NCBI GenBank assembly: GCA_944381625.1
Contig: CALWLW010000014.1
Coordinates: 1-64,000, forward strand
Length of the DNA: 64,000 bases
Origin: an uncultured Lachnoclostridium sp.
GTDB lineage: Bacteria > Bacillota > Clostridia > Lachnospirales > Lachnospiraceae
Direction of reading: 5' to 3'
In this document: piece after piece, positions 44,040-52,520 of the stretch
Layout of the letters: each line of letters begins with the position of its first letter
Numbering within the stretch: the first letter of the stretch is position 1
Notes under the pieces: model-generated
Database searches by the model: none
Told to the model about the DNA's origin: nothing
The model's input: the letters and a program-made list of their open reading frames with translations, nothing else
Translations under genes and position numbers: made by a program

Positions 44040-45110
44040 ATGCGCCGGCTTTGGAAATACAGGAAAAAAATATTATATAACGAATATGAGCCCAAAAGTC
44101 AGCTCATCGTGGGAGAAACCAGGATAGAACGCTCCAGATATTCGCTGATCGACGGGCACGCCCATTTTGGGGGCCGCATACCGGGGGATCCTTTCGAGGA
44201 CAGGTATGACATTGGAAACACGGTGGAACAGTTAAAGATCCGCGGGGTAAAAAAGTGCGTGGAGCTTACACTGTTCAATCGGGAAAACTGGGAACGGGTT
44301 CATGAAAAATTACAGGGCTACGAGGACTACTTTGTGTTCTGTGCCCCCATAGATCTGTCAGGAATGGGAAGGCCGGATTTCGACTGCTGGATCTGCGGCG
44401 AGATGGAGCGGTATGTCCGGGAGGGCGCGGCTGGGTTCAAGGTCTGGAAAGACCTGGGGCTTCGGCTGCGGGATGAAGATGGGAAACGGATTCCCATAAA
44501 CAGCCCCAGGCTGAAAGCAGTATGGGACAAGGCCGCCGAGCTTGATAAGCCGGTGGTGATCCATGTGGCGGATCCTCCGGCATTTTTTGAACCGGCGGAC
44601 CGGTACAACGAGAGGCTGGAGGAAATCGTACAGTACCATTTTTGGCACCATTATGGAAAAGGGCTGGAATTTAAAAGCTTTATGGAGCAGCTGGACGACC
44701 TGTTGGAAAAAAATCCAGGAACCGATTTTCTGGCGGCGCACTTATGCTCTTATCCGGGGAATCTGGACTATGTATCGGATTTATTAACCAGACATGAGAA
44801 TCTGTACACCGACGTGGCGGCGGTGCTTTCAGAGATCGGGAGACAGCCCAGGCGTTTCCGCAGGTTCGTGCAGGAGCATCCCGGCCGCATATTATTTGGA
44901 ACCGATTTCTTTGCAGGCGATCCGCTTCCCTATATTCCATATTTCCGTTTTTTGGAAACGGAGGACGAGTATTTTTCTTATAGTCCGTCCGGCGGATATG
45001 AGCACGGAAGGTGGCGGATCTACGGGTGCGGTTTGGAAGATGAGTTATTGAAAAATCTGTATTATAGAAACGCGGAGAAATTTTTCGGAATCAACGGAGA
45101 GGAAGAATGA
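44040..45110 (+). CDS. Amidohydrolase-2 family TIM-barrel metalloenzyme
   Basis: The 356-residue enzyme has the first metal motif DGHAHFGG, then VVIHVADPP, FLAAHLCSYPGNLDYV and LFGTDFF, the ordered H-x-H, His, His, Asp set of amidohydrolase 2. Relatives include non-oxidative decarboxylases of aromatic acids (ACMSD group) and hydrolases of lactones and amides. In this cluster a decarboxylation of a ring acid is one idea. The gene sits between the UbiA-type gene and a radical SAM gene, with two to six bases between neighbours. Confidence 0.85.
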   Translation: MRRLWKYRKKILYNEYEPKSQLIVGETRIERSRYSLIDGHAHFGGRIPGDPFEDRYDIGNTVEQLKIRGVKKCVELTLFNRENWERVHEKLQGYEDYFVFCAPIDLSGMGRPDFDCWICGEMERYVREGAAGFKVWKDLGLRLRDEDGKRIPINSPRLKAVWDKAAELDKPVVIHVADPPAFFEPADRYNERLEEIVQYHFWHHYGKGLEFKSFMEQLDDLLEKNPGTDFLAAHLCSYPGNLDYVSDLLTRHENLYTDVAAVLSEIGRQPRRFRRFVQEHPGRILFGTDFFAGDPLPYIPYFRFLETEDEYFSYSPSGGYEHGRWRIYGCGLEDELLKNLYYRNAEKFFGINGEEE

Positions 45111-45111
45111 C

Positions 45112-45993
45112 ATGCGGGTCCGGATGTTCAAGTACCTATATTATAATCGAAAAAAAAGTATTTATTTTACCGAGGAACGCTCGCACAAGCTGACGTTTAT
45201 GGAGAAGGCGCTTTTGTGCCTGAACCTGCAAAGAAAGATAGAAATTCCGTTTCTGGATCTGGACGTGAATACCGTATGCGACCTAAGATGCGCCAAATGC
45301 GCAAAATGCACCCCTTATTTCAAAAAGAAGGAATCTTACGCGGCGGCGGATGTGATTGGACATTTGGAGACGCTGCTGAAATATGTGGATAAGATTTACG
45401 CCCTTTCCATCATCGGCGGCGAGCCGTTCCTGAACCGGGACATCGGGGAGGTGATCCGCTTCTGTTCGGACTGTGGGAAGATACAGGACGTGGATATCAC
45501 CACGAACGCGACGGTGATGCCTGATGAAAGCGTGTTTCAGACGCTGGCCCATAGCCGGGTGGTGGTGCATATCTCGGATTACAAGCTGAAAAATGCGAAG
45601 CTGACGGAGAATAAGAAGCGGTTTATTGAGAAACTGGACGCGTACGGGATCCCATATCAGTTTTTTACCCATGAAAACTGGCTGGATTTTGGGCCGGTGG
45701 AAAAGCGGGGGCATGGGAAAAGGCAGTTGAAGATGATGTATTACTGCTGTCCCATGAATAGCTGCAATATTTTCAACCAGGGAAAGATCTACCGCTGCGG
45801 CAGGGCAAGTTATATGGGAAATCACGGGATCGGGGAGCTGGAAGATGTGATCGACGTAAGCTGTATACACAGCAGGGCACAGATGAGGAAAAAACTCCGC
45901 TGGTTCTACACCAGAAGCTACAGCAGTGCATGCGAATATTGTTCGGATAAACCGGAGAATGTAATCCCCGGAATCCAGATTGGAGAAGCATAA
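45112..45993 (+). CDS. Radical SAM protein
   Basis: The 293-residue enzyme has CDLRCAKC (Cys56, 60, 63) and IIGGEPFLN. Extra C-terminal cysteines (YYCCPMNSCN near 205, YRCGR and CEYCSD near 280) suggest an auxiliary cluster. Its N-terminal extension of about 50 residues is basic. It is similar in size and layout to the radical SAM protein at 35.6 kb, so the two may be paralogues doing sequential steps. Confidence 0.87.
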   Translation: MRVRMFKYLYYNRKKSIYFTEERSHKLTFMEKALLCLNLQRKIEIPFLDLDVNTVCDLRCAKCAKCTPYFKKKESYAAADVIGHLETLLKYVDKIYALSIIGGEPFLNRDIGEVIRFCSDCGKIQDVDITTNATVMPDESVFQTLAHSRVVVHISDYKLKNAKLTENKKRFIEKLDAYGIPYQFFTHENWLDFGPVEKRGHGKRQLKMMYYCCPMNSCNIFNQGKIYRCGRASYMGNHGIGELEDVIDVSCIHSRAQMRKKLRWFYTRSYSSACEYCSDKPENVIPGIQIGEA

Positions 45994-45996
45994 GGC

Positions 45997-46794
45997 ATGG
46001 AACAGGCGGAGCGGATGAAAAGCCTGGGATACGAGTACGTCGGCCATGGCTTTTTGCACAACATATACGAAAAAGACGGGTTGATTTACAAGTGCCTGAA
46101 ATATGCGTGTATGGACAATCCCTTTCATAAGTTTGAACATGAGAGGGCTTCCATGGATTTCCTGCGCGGGAGGGGAATTCCCACGGTGCGAATTGTAGAT
46201 ATCGTGGACGATGGAATCCTGCCGGGCGTCTGCTTTTTAGTGGAGGAAAAAGCGGAGGGGATCAATTATTCCAAAACCCGTATGCCAGGCGCCTTACGGG
46301 AACCTTTTTTTGACTATCTGATGAAGATTACAAAGATCGAAATGCCCTTCTGGGGAGATACGAAGCCTGACGGGACGAAGAAAGAGAACGGCTGGATTCC
46401 TTTCCTGGCATCGTACGTGAAAGGGCTTGACGGGCTGCCGGAAGACGTCAAAAACGGCCACAGTGAAAAGGAACTGCTGGCATGGATGAAACGAAATCTT
46501 CCCGCGGACGGGCGGCCTCATTTTATGGTTATGGACGCCAACCCGGAGAACTTTTTCTGGAACGAAAAGAACGAGATCTGCGCGGCGATCGACATCGATC
46601 ATCCCGTCTGCGGCGACCCGCTGTTCCAGATGGCCTCCATCCTGCATGAATGGGGCGGCCTGGCTTCCGATTATGTGGACAGTCATGTGTCCAGGAAGGA
46701 AAGAGAGAGGGTTTCTTTCTATGGGCTTTTGATCCGGTTCAATGAGCTGCTGTGGAACCGGCGCTTATCCGAGGGAACCGGAATGGAAGAATAA
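45997..46794 (+). CDS. APH-fold kinase-like protein
   Basis: The 265-residue protein has a protein-kinase-like fold with a catalytic loop read as FMVMDANPENFFW, where the usual His of HxD is Met but Asp and Asn remain, and a metal-site IDIDHP. The Lys in LIYKCLKYACM may bind ATP. It differs strongly from the APH protein at 38.3 kb. It may phosphorylate a cluster intermediate. The next gene begins 20 bases later. Confidence 0.7.
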   Translation: MEQAERMKSLGYEYVGHGFLHNIYEKDGLIYKCLKYACMDNPFHKFEHERASMDFLRGRGIPTVRIVDIVDDGILPGVCFLVEEKAEGINYSKTRMPGALREPFFDYLMKITKIEMPFWGDTKPDGTKKENGWIPFLASYVKGLDGLPEDVKNGHSEKELLAWMKRNLPADGRPHFMVMDANPENFFWNEKNEICAAIDIDHPVCGDPLFQMASILHEWGGLASDYVDSHVSRKERERVSFYGLLIRFNELLWNRRLSEGTGMEE

Positions 46795-46814
46795 GACGCA
46801 AAGGAGGCGTAGGG

Positions 46815-47657
46815 ATGATAAACTTTAAAAACTGCGAAATACTGGCGCCTGCCGGAAGGGTGACAGATATCGCGCCCTTATTGGAGGTGGGCGCGGACGC
46901 TGTCTATGTGGGTCTGTCGGGCTGCAGCGCGAGGCCGAAGTCCTCTGATTTTACCGTGGATGAGATTTTTGAGATTCTTGCGCCCATCCATGCAGAAGGG
47001 AAAAAGCTGTTCGTTGCCATCAACGCCAATGTGGAAGGAAACAAGATAGAAGCCCTCCTGGATACGGCGAAAATACTGGACAACGGGGGCGTGGATGCGT
47101 TGATTGTGTCTGATTACGGGCTGATTTACCGACTTTCGCAGGTAATAGAGCATGCTCAGATTCATGTGAGCACCCTGACGGGGGTGTACAACCATGAAGA
47201 CGTACATATGCTGAAAGAGCTGGGAGCCAAACGGATTATCCTGTCCTCCGATTTATATCTGGATGAGATCGTGGATATCATCGACCATGAGCCGGAACTT
47301 GATTATGAGATCGTGGCGGATGGAGGGATCTGCTTTAATTCCAACAGACAATGCCTGCTCCCGCACGTGGGCCAGCAGGAAGCTTTTCATGTCTATTGCC
47401 AGGAATCCTACCGGTTAAAGAGAGGGGACGCCGTGCTGGGAAAAGCAAGAAGAATAGGAAACTGTCCGGGCAAGATTCACCGGACCCTGGGAATCTATCT
47501 TGGCATGGGGATCATGTCCTTTAAAGTAGAAGGACGGACAAACAGTATTGATTATATTGTGGATCGAATCAAGGATATGGCGGAAAGCAGGAAATTTTAT
47601 CTGGAGCATGCGGAGGAAATCCCTGGGATGATGCACTATATCCGGCGTGAATATTGA
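46815..47657 (+). CDS. U32 family protein, UbiU-like
   Basis: The 280-residue TIM-barrel-like U32 protein has EILAPAGRVTDIAPLLEVGADAVYVGL at the start and four cysteines at 173, 180, 195 and 217. In E. coli UbiU, four cysteines (169, 176, 193, 232) bind a 4Fe-4S cluster, and the first spacing is identical here. UbiU works with UbiV in oxygen-independent hydroxylation of a quinone ring. AAGGAGGCG supports ATG 46815; the partner gene follows. Confidence 0.82.
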   Translation: MINFKNCEILAPAGRVTDIAPLLEVGADAVYVGLSGCSARPKSSDFTVDEIFEILAPIHAEGKKLFVAINANVEGNKIEALLDTAKILDNGGVDALIVSDYGLIYRLSQVIEHAQIHVSTLTGVYNHEDVHMLKELGAKRIILSSDLYLDEIVDIIDHEPELDYEIVADGGICFNSNRQCLLPHVGQQEAFHVYCQESYRLKRGDAVLGKARRIGNCPGKIHRTLGIYLGMGIMSFKVEGRTNSIDYIVDRIKDMAESRKFYLEHAEEIPGMMHYIRREY

Positions 47658-47666
47658 GGTGGACGT

Positions 47667-48395
47667 ATGGAAAAGAATGGATATATGGCACGTTATGAAA
47701 CCTATGACGCGGACAGGATAAACCGTCTCTGCCAGTCCGATGAGGTGCGGGGCGTGGTATTGGGCGACCTGTTCTGCCAGAAGAGAATGTTCGGGAACGG
47801 TACGGCGGATCTGATCCTGTTCCTGGAAAAGCTGATGCTTGCAGGGAAAGAGGCGATATATCAGGCTCCGTTATATGTGACAAGCAGGAACCTGGATGAA
47901 GTGGTCTCCATCCTGAAGCTCTTGTCCGGCTATAAAGGGAATGCGTATGTGATCGTTCAGGATTTTGGTACCGCCCAGGCGGCCTCCAGGGATTTCCCAA
48001 GCGTCAGACTAATTTGGGGGCAGATGGGGAGAGTGCGGGAGCACCGGTTCTCGGATGATTTCCTGAATTTCCTGAAATTAAAAGGATTTTATGGGATGGA
48101 AACGTCCAGTCCCGAACTGGCGGCTCGCCTTGCGAAGCGTCAGATGGCGGTTCTCTGGGGGAATGCCCGACTGACCTATGAGACGTTGGGGCGGAATTGT
48201 TATCTCCGGTATCAGACAGGCGTCTGCGACCCTGCGGCATGCCTTGGGGGAACGTACGGGCTGGAAATGGAGAACGGTTCTTTTTCCATGACCATAGACG
48301 GCTATATGCTGGGGAAAAAAATCGCTTATTTGGACGAGGAAACCTATTTCGAGGTTTGCGGCCATGAGAATGTGATTCCTGTCCGTTATTTGTAG
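47667..48395 (+). CDS. U32-type protein, UbiV-like partner
   Basis: The 242-residue protein is shorter than usual U32 members and has the motif ITYQAP-like AIYQAPLYVTSRN and WGNARLTYETLGRNCYLRYQTGVCDPAAC. Cysteines at 37, 178, 187 and 192 parallel the UbiV cluster ligands (39, 180, 193, 197). With the preceding gene it would form an iron-sulfur heterodimer that hydroxylates without oxygen. It starts nine bases after its partner. Confidence 0.78.
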   Translation: MEKNGYMARYETYDADRINRLCQSDEVRGVVLGDLFCQKRMFGNGTADLILFLEKLMLAGKEAIYQAPLYVTSRNLDEVVSILKLLSGYKGNAYVIVQDFGTAQAASRDFPSVRLIWGQMGRVREHRFSDDFLNFLKLKGFYGMETSSPELAARLAKRQMAVLWGNARLTYETLGRNCYLRYQTGVCDPAACLGGTYGLEMENGSFSMTIDGYMLGKKIAYLDEETYFEVCGHENVIPVRYL

Positions 48396-48450
48396 ATTGG
48401 TACTGGGTAAAAACGTCTGAGATTTTATGCAGGAATCGGGGAGTGAGTAA

Positions 48451-50166
48451 ATGAAAAAGGGTATGATTCTGTTTCCGCCGGAATGGCTTCCGATCAATCC
48501 ATATTCGTCCATGCCCATGCTGGTGGGGCAGCTGCATCAGGCGGGATATCCGGTGGTATGCAAGGACAGCAATCTGGAATTTTTTGATTATGTGCTGGAC
48601 AAAAACCATTTTGAGCGTATCCTGGACGGGAAGGACGGAGCAAAGGACAGCCCATTTGGCAGGGAGCGCAGGGAAACGGTCAAAAATCATCTGGAAGCCG
48701 CTGTGGAGACGCTGAAAAGAGGAGAAAATTTCTATCAGGTGGACTGCTACAAAGAGGCCATGGAAACCATCGAGGACGCGCTGGCAATGGTTTCTGAAAG
48801 CTATCCTGGACAGAAACTGTCCTTGTATGATTTTTCGGACGTCCGTTTCAACTGGGATTACAGGAATCTGGTGAAAATATGCTCGAACCAGATGAAAAAT
48901 ATGTTCTATGATTACTATATGGAACAGATGGAATACTGGAAAAACGCCGGGGTCGATTACATCTGCGTCACCATGCCCTGCTATACCCAGCTCATACCTG
49001 GATTTACCCTGATGTATCTGCTGAAAAAGTATACGACGATCACCGTCTGCGCGGGCGGGAACATCATCACCCGCCTTTCCGAGGGCATCCGCGCCAATAA
49101 AGATTTGTTGGATACGTTTTGCGACTATCTGCTGATGGGTGACGGAGAGGATTCCATTGTAAAATTTGCGGATTTTCTGCATGGAAAATGCGGGAGCGAC
49201 CAGGTTCCGGGGATGATCTGGAAAGAGGGCTATCATTTGTTCGCGAATCCGGTTGACAAGGAGCGGCATATGGAGAATATAGCCCTGCCTGTTTTTCATG
49301 GGATGGAATTGGACAATTATTATTGTCCTGAGGTGACGTTCGCCATCGAGTTTGCCCGCGGCTGTTACTGGAGAAAATGCAGCTTCTGCGCTGTGGATAT
49401 TTCCCACAAAAAATATTGCATGAAGCCCATGGAGAACCTGATCGATGAGATAGAATATCTCGTGAAATGTCATGGAATCAGAAATTTTGTGTTTGTGGAC
49501 GAAGCCATTCCCGTGAAAAAATATGTGGAATTTGCGGACCGCGTGCTGGAGCGGAAGCTGGATATCCGCTTTTATTCCTTCGCCAGAATGGAGAAAGGGT
49601 ATTCTTACGAGGTGCTTAAGCACCTGAAAGAAGCAGGGCTGTCCATTCTGTGGTGGGGCTATGAATCCAAGTCCGGGCGGATCATGGAGCTGATGAATAA
49701 AGGGATCGACGTGGAGGAGAGGATATCCATTCTGGAAAACGGATACCGGGCGGGGATCTGGAACCACTGCCTGTGCATGGCGGGCTTCCCCACGGAGTCG
49801 CGGGAAGAGATTTTGTCCACGTTTGAGGAGATCAGGGTGAACCGGCGGCTGTTCAATAGCTGCGCCATGAACGCTTTTTTCCTGTCCTACAATTCGCCCA
49901 TGTACCAGGAGCCTGAGAGATACGGGATCACAAGCATCAGTATTCCCAACGCGTTTGAAAGCCACTGTCACTTTAAAATGCGGGAACATACAGAAAAAGA
50001 ATATCAGGATATGGTAAATTCGTTCCGCGCTCAATATGCCCATGAAAACAAAAGTAAACTGTGGGCCATGGAATATAATAATTTCGATCATCTTCTCATG
50101 TATATCAAAAAATATGGATGTGAAAAGGTGCGGGATTATGACGCGGAACAGAACCGGTGTTTTTAA
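48451..50166 (+). CDS. B12-binding-domain radical SAM protein
   Basis: The 571-residue protein has an N-terminal cobalamin-binding-like domain (about 1-270, with VDYICVTMPCYTQ...GGNIITRL) and a radical SAM core whose motif reads CYWRKCSFC: Cys305, then four residues, Cys310, then two, Cys313. This CX4CX2C spacing differs from the canonical CX3CX2C but occurs in some B12-type families. It may carry out methylation or ring chemistry. GGGGAGTGAG precedes ATG 48451. Confidence 0.86.
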   Translation: MKKGMILFPPEWLPINPYSSMPMLVGQLHQAGYPVVCKDSNLEFFDYVLDKNHFERILDGKDGAKDSPFGRERRETVKNHLEAAVETLKRGENFYQVDCYKEAMETIEDALAMVSESYPGQKLSLYDFSDVRFNWDYRNLVKICSNQMKNMFYDYYMEQMEYWKNAGVDYICVTMPCYTQLIPGFTLMYLLKKYTTITVCAGGNIITRLSEGIRANKDLLDTFCDYLLMGDGEDSIVKFADFLHGKCGSDQVPGMIWKEGYHLFANPVDKERHMENIALPVFHGMELDNYYCPEVTFAIEFARGCYWRKCSFCAVDISHKKYCMKPMENLIDEIEYLVKCHGIRNFVFVDEAIPVKKYVEFADRVLERKLDIRFYSFARMEKGYSYEVLKHLKEAGLSILWWGYESKSGRIMELMNKGIDVEERISILENGYRAGIWNHCLCMAGFPTESREEILSTFEEIRVNRRLFNSCAMNAFFLSYNSPMYQEPERYGITSISIPNAFESHCHFKMREHTEKEYQDMVNSFRAQYAHENKSKLWAMEYNNFDHLLMYIKKYGCEKVRDYDAEQNRCF

Positions 50167-50183
50167 AGGAGCAGGAAAAGTGT

Positions 50184-51077
50184 ATGGAAAAGTTTGACGT
50201 GATTGTGATTGGCGCTGGGCCTGCGGGCTGTTTTGCGGCGACGGAGTTAAAGCGCAAGGGCTATTCTGTGTGTATTTTGGAAAGAGAAGAGCGGGGACAC
50301 CGGAAGGTCTGCGGCGACGGCCTGTCCATGGCGGGCATGGAAGTGCTGCGGATGATGGATTTCCCTGTGGAGAGGATCCCCGCAAAAGGGGCGTTCCGAA
50401 TCCAGCATTATTACTATTATGCGGAAAACAGGCTGATCCAGAAAGAGGTGGAAAAACCGGCATACTGCCTGGCAAGAAATTTCACGGACGGGCTGTTCCA
50501 GGAGTACGCGCAGCAGGATTTCCACATCCCCATCCGGTATGGATGCGGGGTAAAAGATATCTTCCGCAGGGAAGGCGGTTATGAGGTGAACGGCGTCTAT
50601 GGGAGGAAGGTGCTGGCCGCGGTGGGAGCCAATGCCAGGATACGGCTGGATGGACAGGATTTCCTGTGTGTTGACAGGAGTAAGCCCGTGGGAATCTCCT
50701 GTATTATTAAGGGAAAGCCGGCGGAGGAAGGCTTCTTTTTCTTTGACTATGACGCCGCATACGATGGAACCTATGCCTGGATCTTCACATTGGGAAGGAA
50801 CCTGTATAATGTGGGACTGTGGAGAAAGGCGGAATACGGCAGGCTAAAAAATCAGTTGGCGGAATTTATGGAAAAACGGTGTCCGGAATGGACGGGAGCC
50901 TATGAGGTTGTCCGGCCGTCGAAAGGCGCTTTTATGGGAATTGGAAGCCCGGTGAAGAGCCGTGAGGATGGAATCTTCCTGGTGGGGGACGCTGCCAACA
51001 CGTCCAATGAAACGGATGGGGAGGGGATCTCCAGGGCGATTATCTCCGCCAGAGAGATTGTCGAGACGTATTTTTAG
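50184..51077 (+). CDS. Geranylgeranyl-reductase family FAD oxidoreductase
   Basis: The 297-residue flavoprotein has an N-terminal GAGPAGCFAATELKRKGY dinucleotide motif, the family segment KVCGDGLS and the FAD motif FLVGDAANTSNETDGEGISRA. Family members reduce isoprenoid double bonds in lipids, chlorophyll and menaquinone, or oxidise other substrates. It closes the cluster and would act on the prenyl chain installed by the UbiA-type enzyme. It is shorter than many relatives (about 390 residues). Confidence 0.84.
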   Translation: MEKFDVIVIGAGPAGCFAATELKRKGYSVCILEREERGHRKVCGDGLSMAGMEVLRMMDFPVERIPAKGAFRIQHYYYYAENRLIQKEVEKPAYCLARNFTDGLFQEYAQQDFHIPIRYGCGVKDIFRREGGYEVNGVYGRKVLAAVGANARIRLDGQDFLCVDRSKPVGISCIIKGKPAEEGFFFFDYDAAYDGTYAWIFTLGRNLYNVGLWRKAEYGRLKNQLAEFMEKRCPEWTGAYEVVRPSKGAFMGIGSPVKSREDGIFLVGDAANTSNETDGEGISRAIISAREIVETYF

Positions 51078-51106
51078 CCGTACATATCAAATTAAGAATA
51101 AACGTT

Positions 51107-51160
51107 GCGCTCCGCATGCGCTGCACATCCGGTTGCCGGTATGCAGCGTATGCGGGGCGC
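51107..51160. repeat. Long hairpin at end of cluster
   Basis: Bases 51107-51125 pair with 51142-51160 over 19 bp with two wobble positions, loop of 16. It lies 30 bases past the last cluster gene and 54 bases from the end of the opposing coiled-coil gene. There is no T-run, so it may be an RNA-stability or weak termination element. Confidence 0.6.
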
Positions 51161-51213
51161 AGGGCATTATGACAATTCTCCAGGAAACGTCTCGCGCTGC
51201 CTGCAGGTATGCC

Positions 51214-51519
51214 TTACGCGAATAGATCTTCCTCTTCGAAATCCCCGGCACCTGCCCTTTCTGTGTTCAGGGCGGCTTCTTTCTCTTTGATGCTCTGCTT
51301 ATGGACGGAGATGGCCGTGCAGTATTCCATGACGGCTTCGTCCACCAGTTCTCCGGCGGCGAACTTTTTGTAATAGTGTTCTCCGATCTTTGCTTCCAGT
51401 TCCTTGATGGATCTGGTGTCGTTCATAATCTGGGCCTTCAGCCGGGCGGTATCGATGACCTCTCCGGTCCTGTCGGCGGCCGTTTTGGCAAATTCATTGA
51501 TCTTATCCAGAATATCCAT
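51214..51519 (-). CDS. Small coiled-coil protein of unknown function
   Basis: The 101-residue acidic, helical protein has heptad-like repeats in its N-terminal half (ILDKINEFAKTAADRTGEVIDTARLKAQ, then SIKELEAKIGEHYYKKF). No signal or membrane segment is seen. The C-terminus ends in an acidic stretch. AAAGGAGAG lies upstream on the minus strand. It is downstream of, and in line with, the PfkB kinase gene (35-bp gap). Confidence 0.7.
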   Translation of the reverse strand: MDILDKINEFAKTAADRTGEVIDTARLKAQIMNDTRSIKELEAKIGEHYYKKFAAGELVDEAVMEYCTAISVHKQSIKEKEAALNTERAGAGDFEEEDLFA

Positions 51520-51554
51520 AGAAAAACTCTCCTTTTATAGATCCTGATAACAGG

Positions 51555-52520
51555 TTATGCCCGCGCCGCGAGAAAATCCAGCACCTCCTGTTTCTTCGGC
51601 ATGACGCGCAGGGCGCCCTTGCGGGTGGTGATGATGGATGCGGCGGCGTTGGCGAAGGTGAGCATCTCTTTTAACTGAGCGTCCGTCAGGTCTTCAAGAC
51701 CGTGATCCAGCACATAGTTGATGACGCAGGCGCAGAAAGTATCCCCGGCGCCGGTGGTCTCGATGGTATTCTCCTGAAGGAACGGGGCGACTTCCACATA
51801 ACCATCCCCGTAGTAGGCCCGGCTTCCGTCACCGCCCATGGATACCAGGATCAGGGGGATCGGGAATTCTTCGCGGATCTTCTCCACACCTTTGGTGAAA
51901 TCCGTCTCTCCGGTCAGCCACTGGATTTCATTGTCGGAGATCTTCAGGATATCGCACTGGCCCAGCCCCCAGCGGACCTGTTCCTTTGCATGCTCCAGCG
52001 TATCCCACAGCGGCTCCCGCAGATTGGGGTCGAAACTGATCAGGGCGCCGGCCGCTTTTGCGACTGTCACCGCCTTTTTGGTGGCCTCGCGCACGCCTTC
52101 GTGGGTCATGGACAGGGTGCCGAAATGGAACAGCCGGGTATCCCGGATCAGGTCCTCGTTCAGCTCGTCTGCCCGGAGCATCATGTCCGCTCCGGGGTTC
52201 CGGTAGAAGGAAAAATCCCGGTCTCCGTTGGCAAAGGTGTGTACCAGCGCCAGGGTAGTGTGTACGTCGTCGTCCAGCGACAGGTTCTCCGTGCCGATCC
52301 CCAGTTCTTCCAGGGATTTTTTCAGGGTCAGGCCAAACTGGTCGTTGCCTACTTTCCCGATAAATGAAGTTTTCTTTCCGAGATTATTCAGCATGGACAG
52401 TACATTGCAGGGAGCGCCGCCGGGATTGGCCTCAAAAAGTCCGTTCCCCTGTTCGCTCATGCCGTTCTGGGTAAAGTCGATTAAAAGCTCGCCCAGGGCG
52501 ATCACATCATATGTTTTCAT
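51555..52520 (-). CDS. PfkB family sugar kinase (fructokinase-like)
   Basis: The 321-residue ribokinase-fold enzyme has the N-terminal ALGELLIDFTQ, GGAPCNVLSMLNNLG (sugar side), FDPNLREPLW and the anion-hole motif ETTGAGDTFCA with catalytic Asp. It resembles fructokinases such as those linked to sucrose use, but no sugar transporter is adjacent. GGAGGCG lies upstream on the minus strand. Confidence 0.88.
   Translation of the reverse strand: MKTYDVIALGELLIDFTQNGMSEQGNGLFEANPGGAPCNVLSMLNNLGKKTSFIGKVGNDQFGLTLKKSLEELGIGTENLSLDDDVHTTLALVHTFANGDRDFSFYRNPGADMMLRADELNEDLIRDTRLFHFGTLSMTHEGVREATKKAVTVAKAAGALISFDPNLREPLWDTLEHAKEQVRWGLGQCDILKISDNEIQWLTGETDFTKGVEKIREEFPIPLILVSMGGDGSRAYYGDGYVEVAPFLQENTIETTGAGDTFCACVINYVLDHGLEDLTDAQLKEMLTFANAAASIITTRKGALRVMPKKQEVLDFLAARA

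Noticed and set aside
46815-48395. U32 pair as secreted collagenase-like peptidases
   Set aside because: No signal peptides, small size, and cysteine patterns match the Fe-S hydroxylase subgroup better.
48004-50475. An 823-codon open frame on the minus strand opposite the B12-type radical SAM gene
   Set aside because: It lacks recognisable motifs and lies antisense to a gene with clear family motifs and ribosome site; such frames arise from biased codon use.
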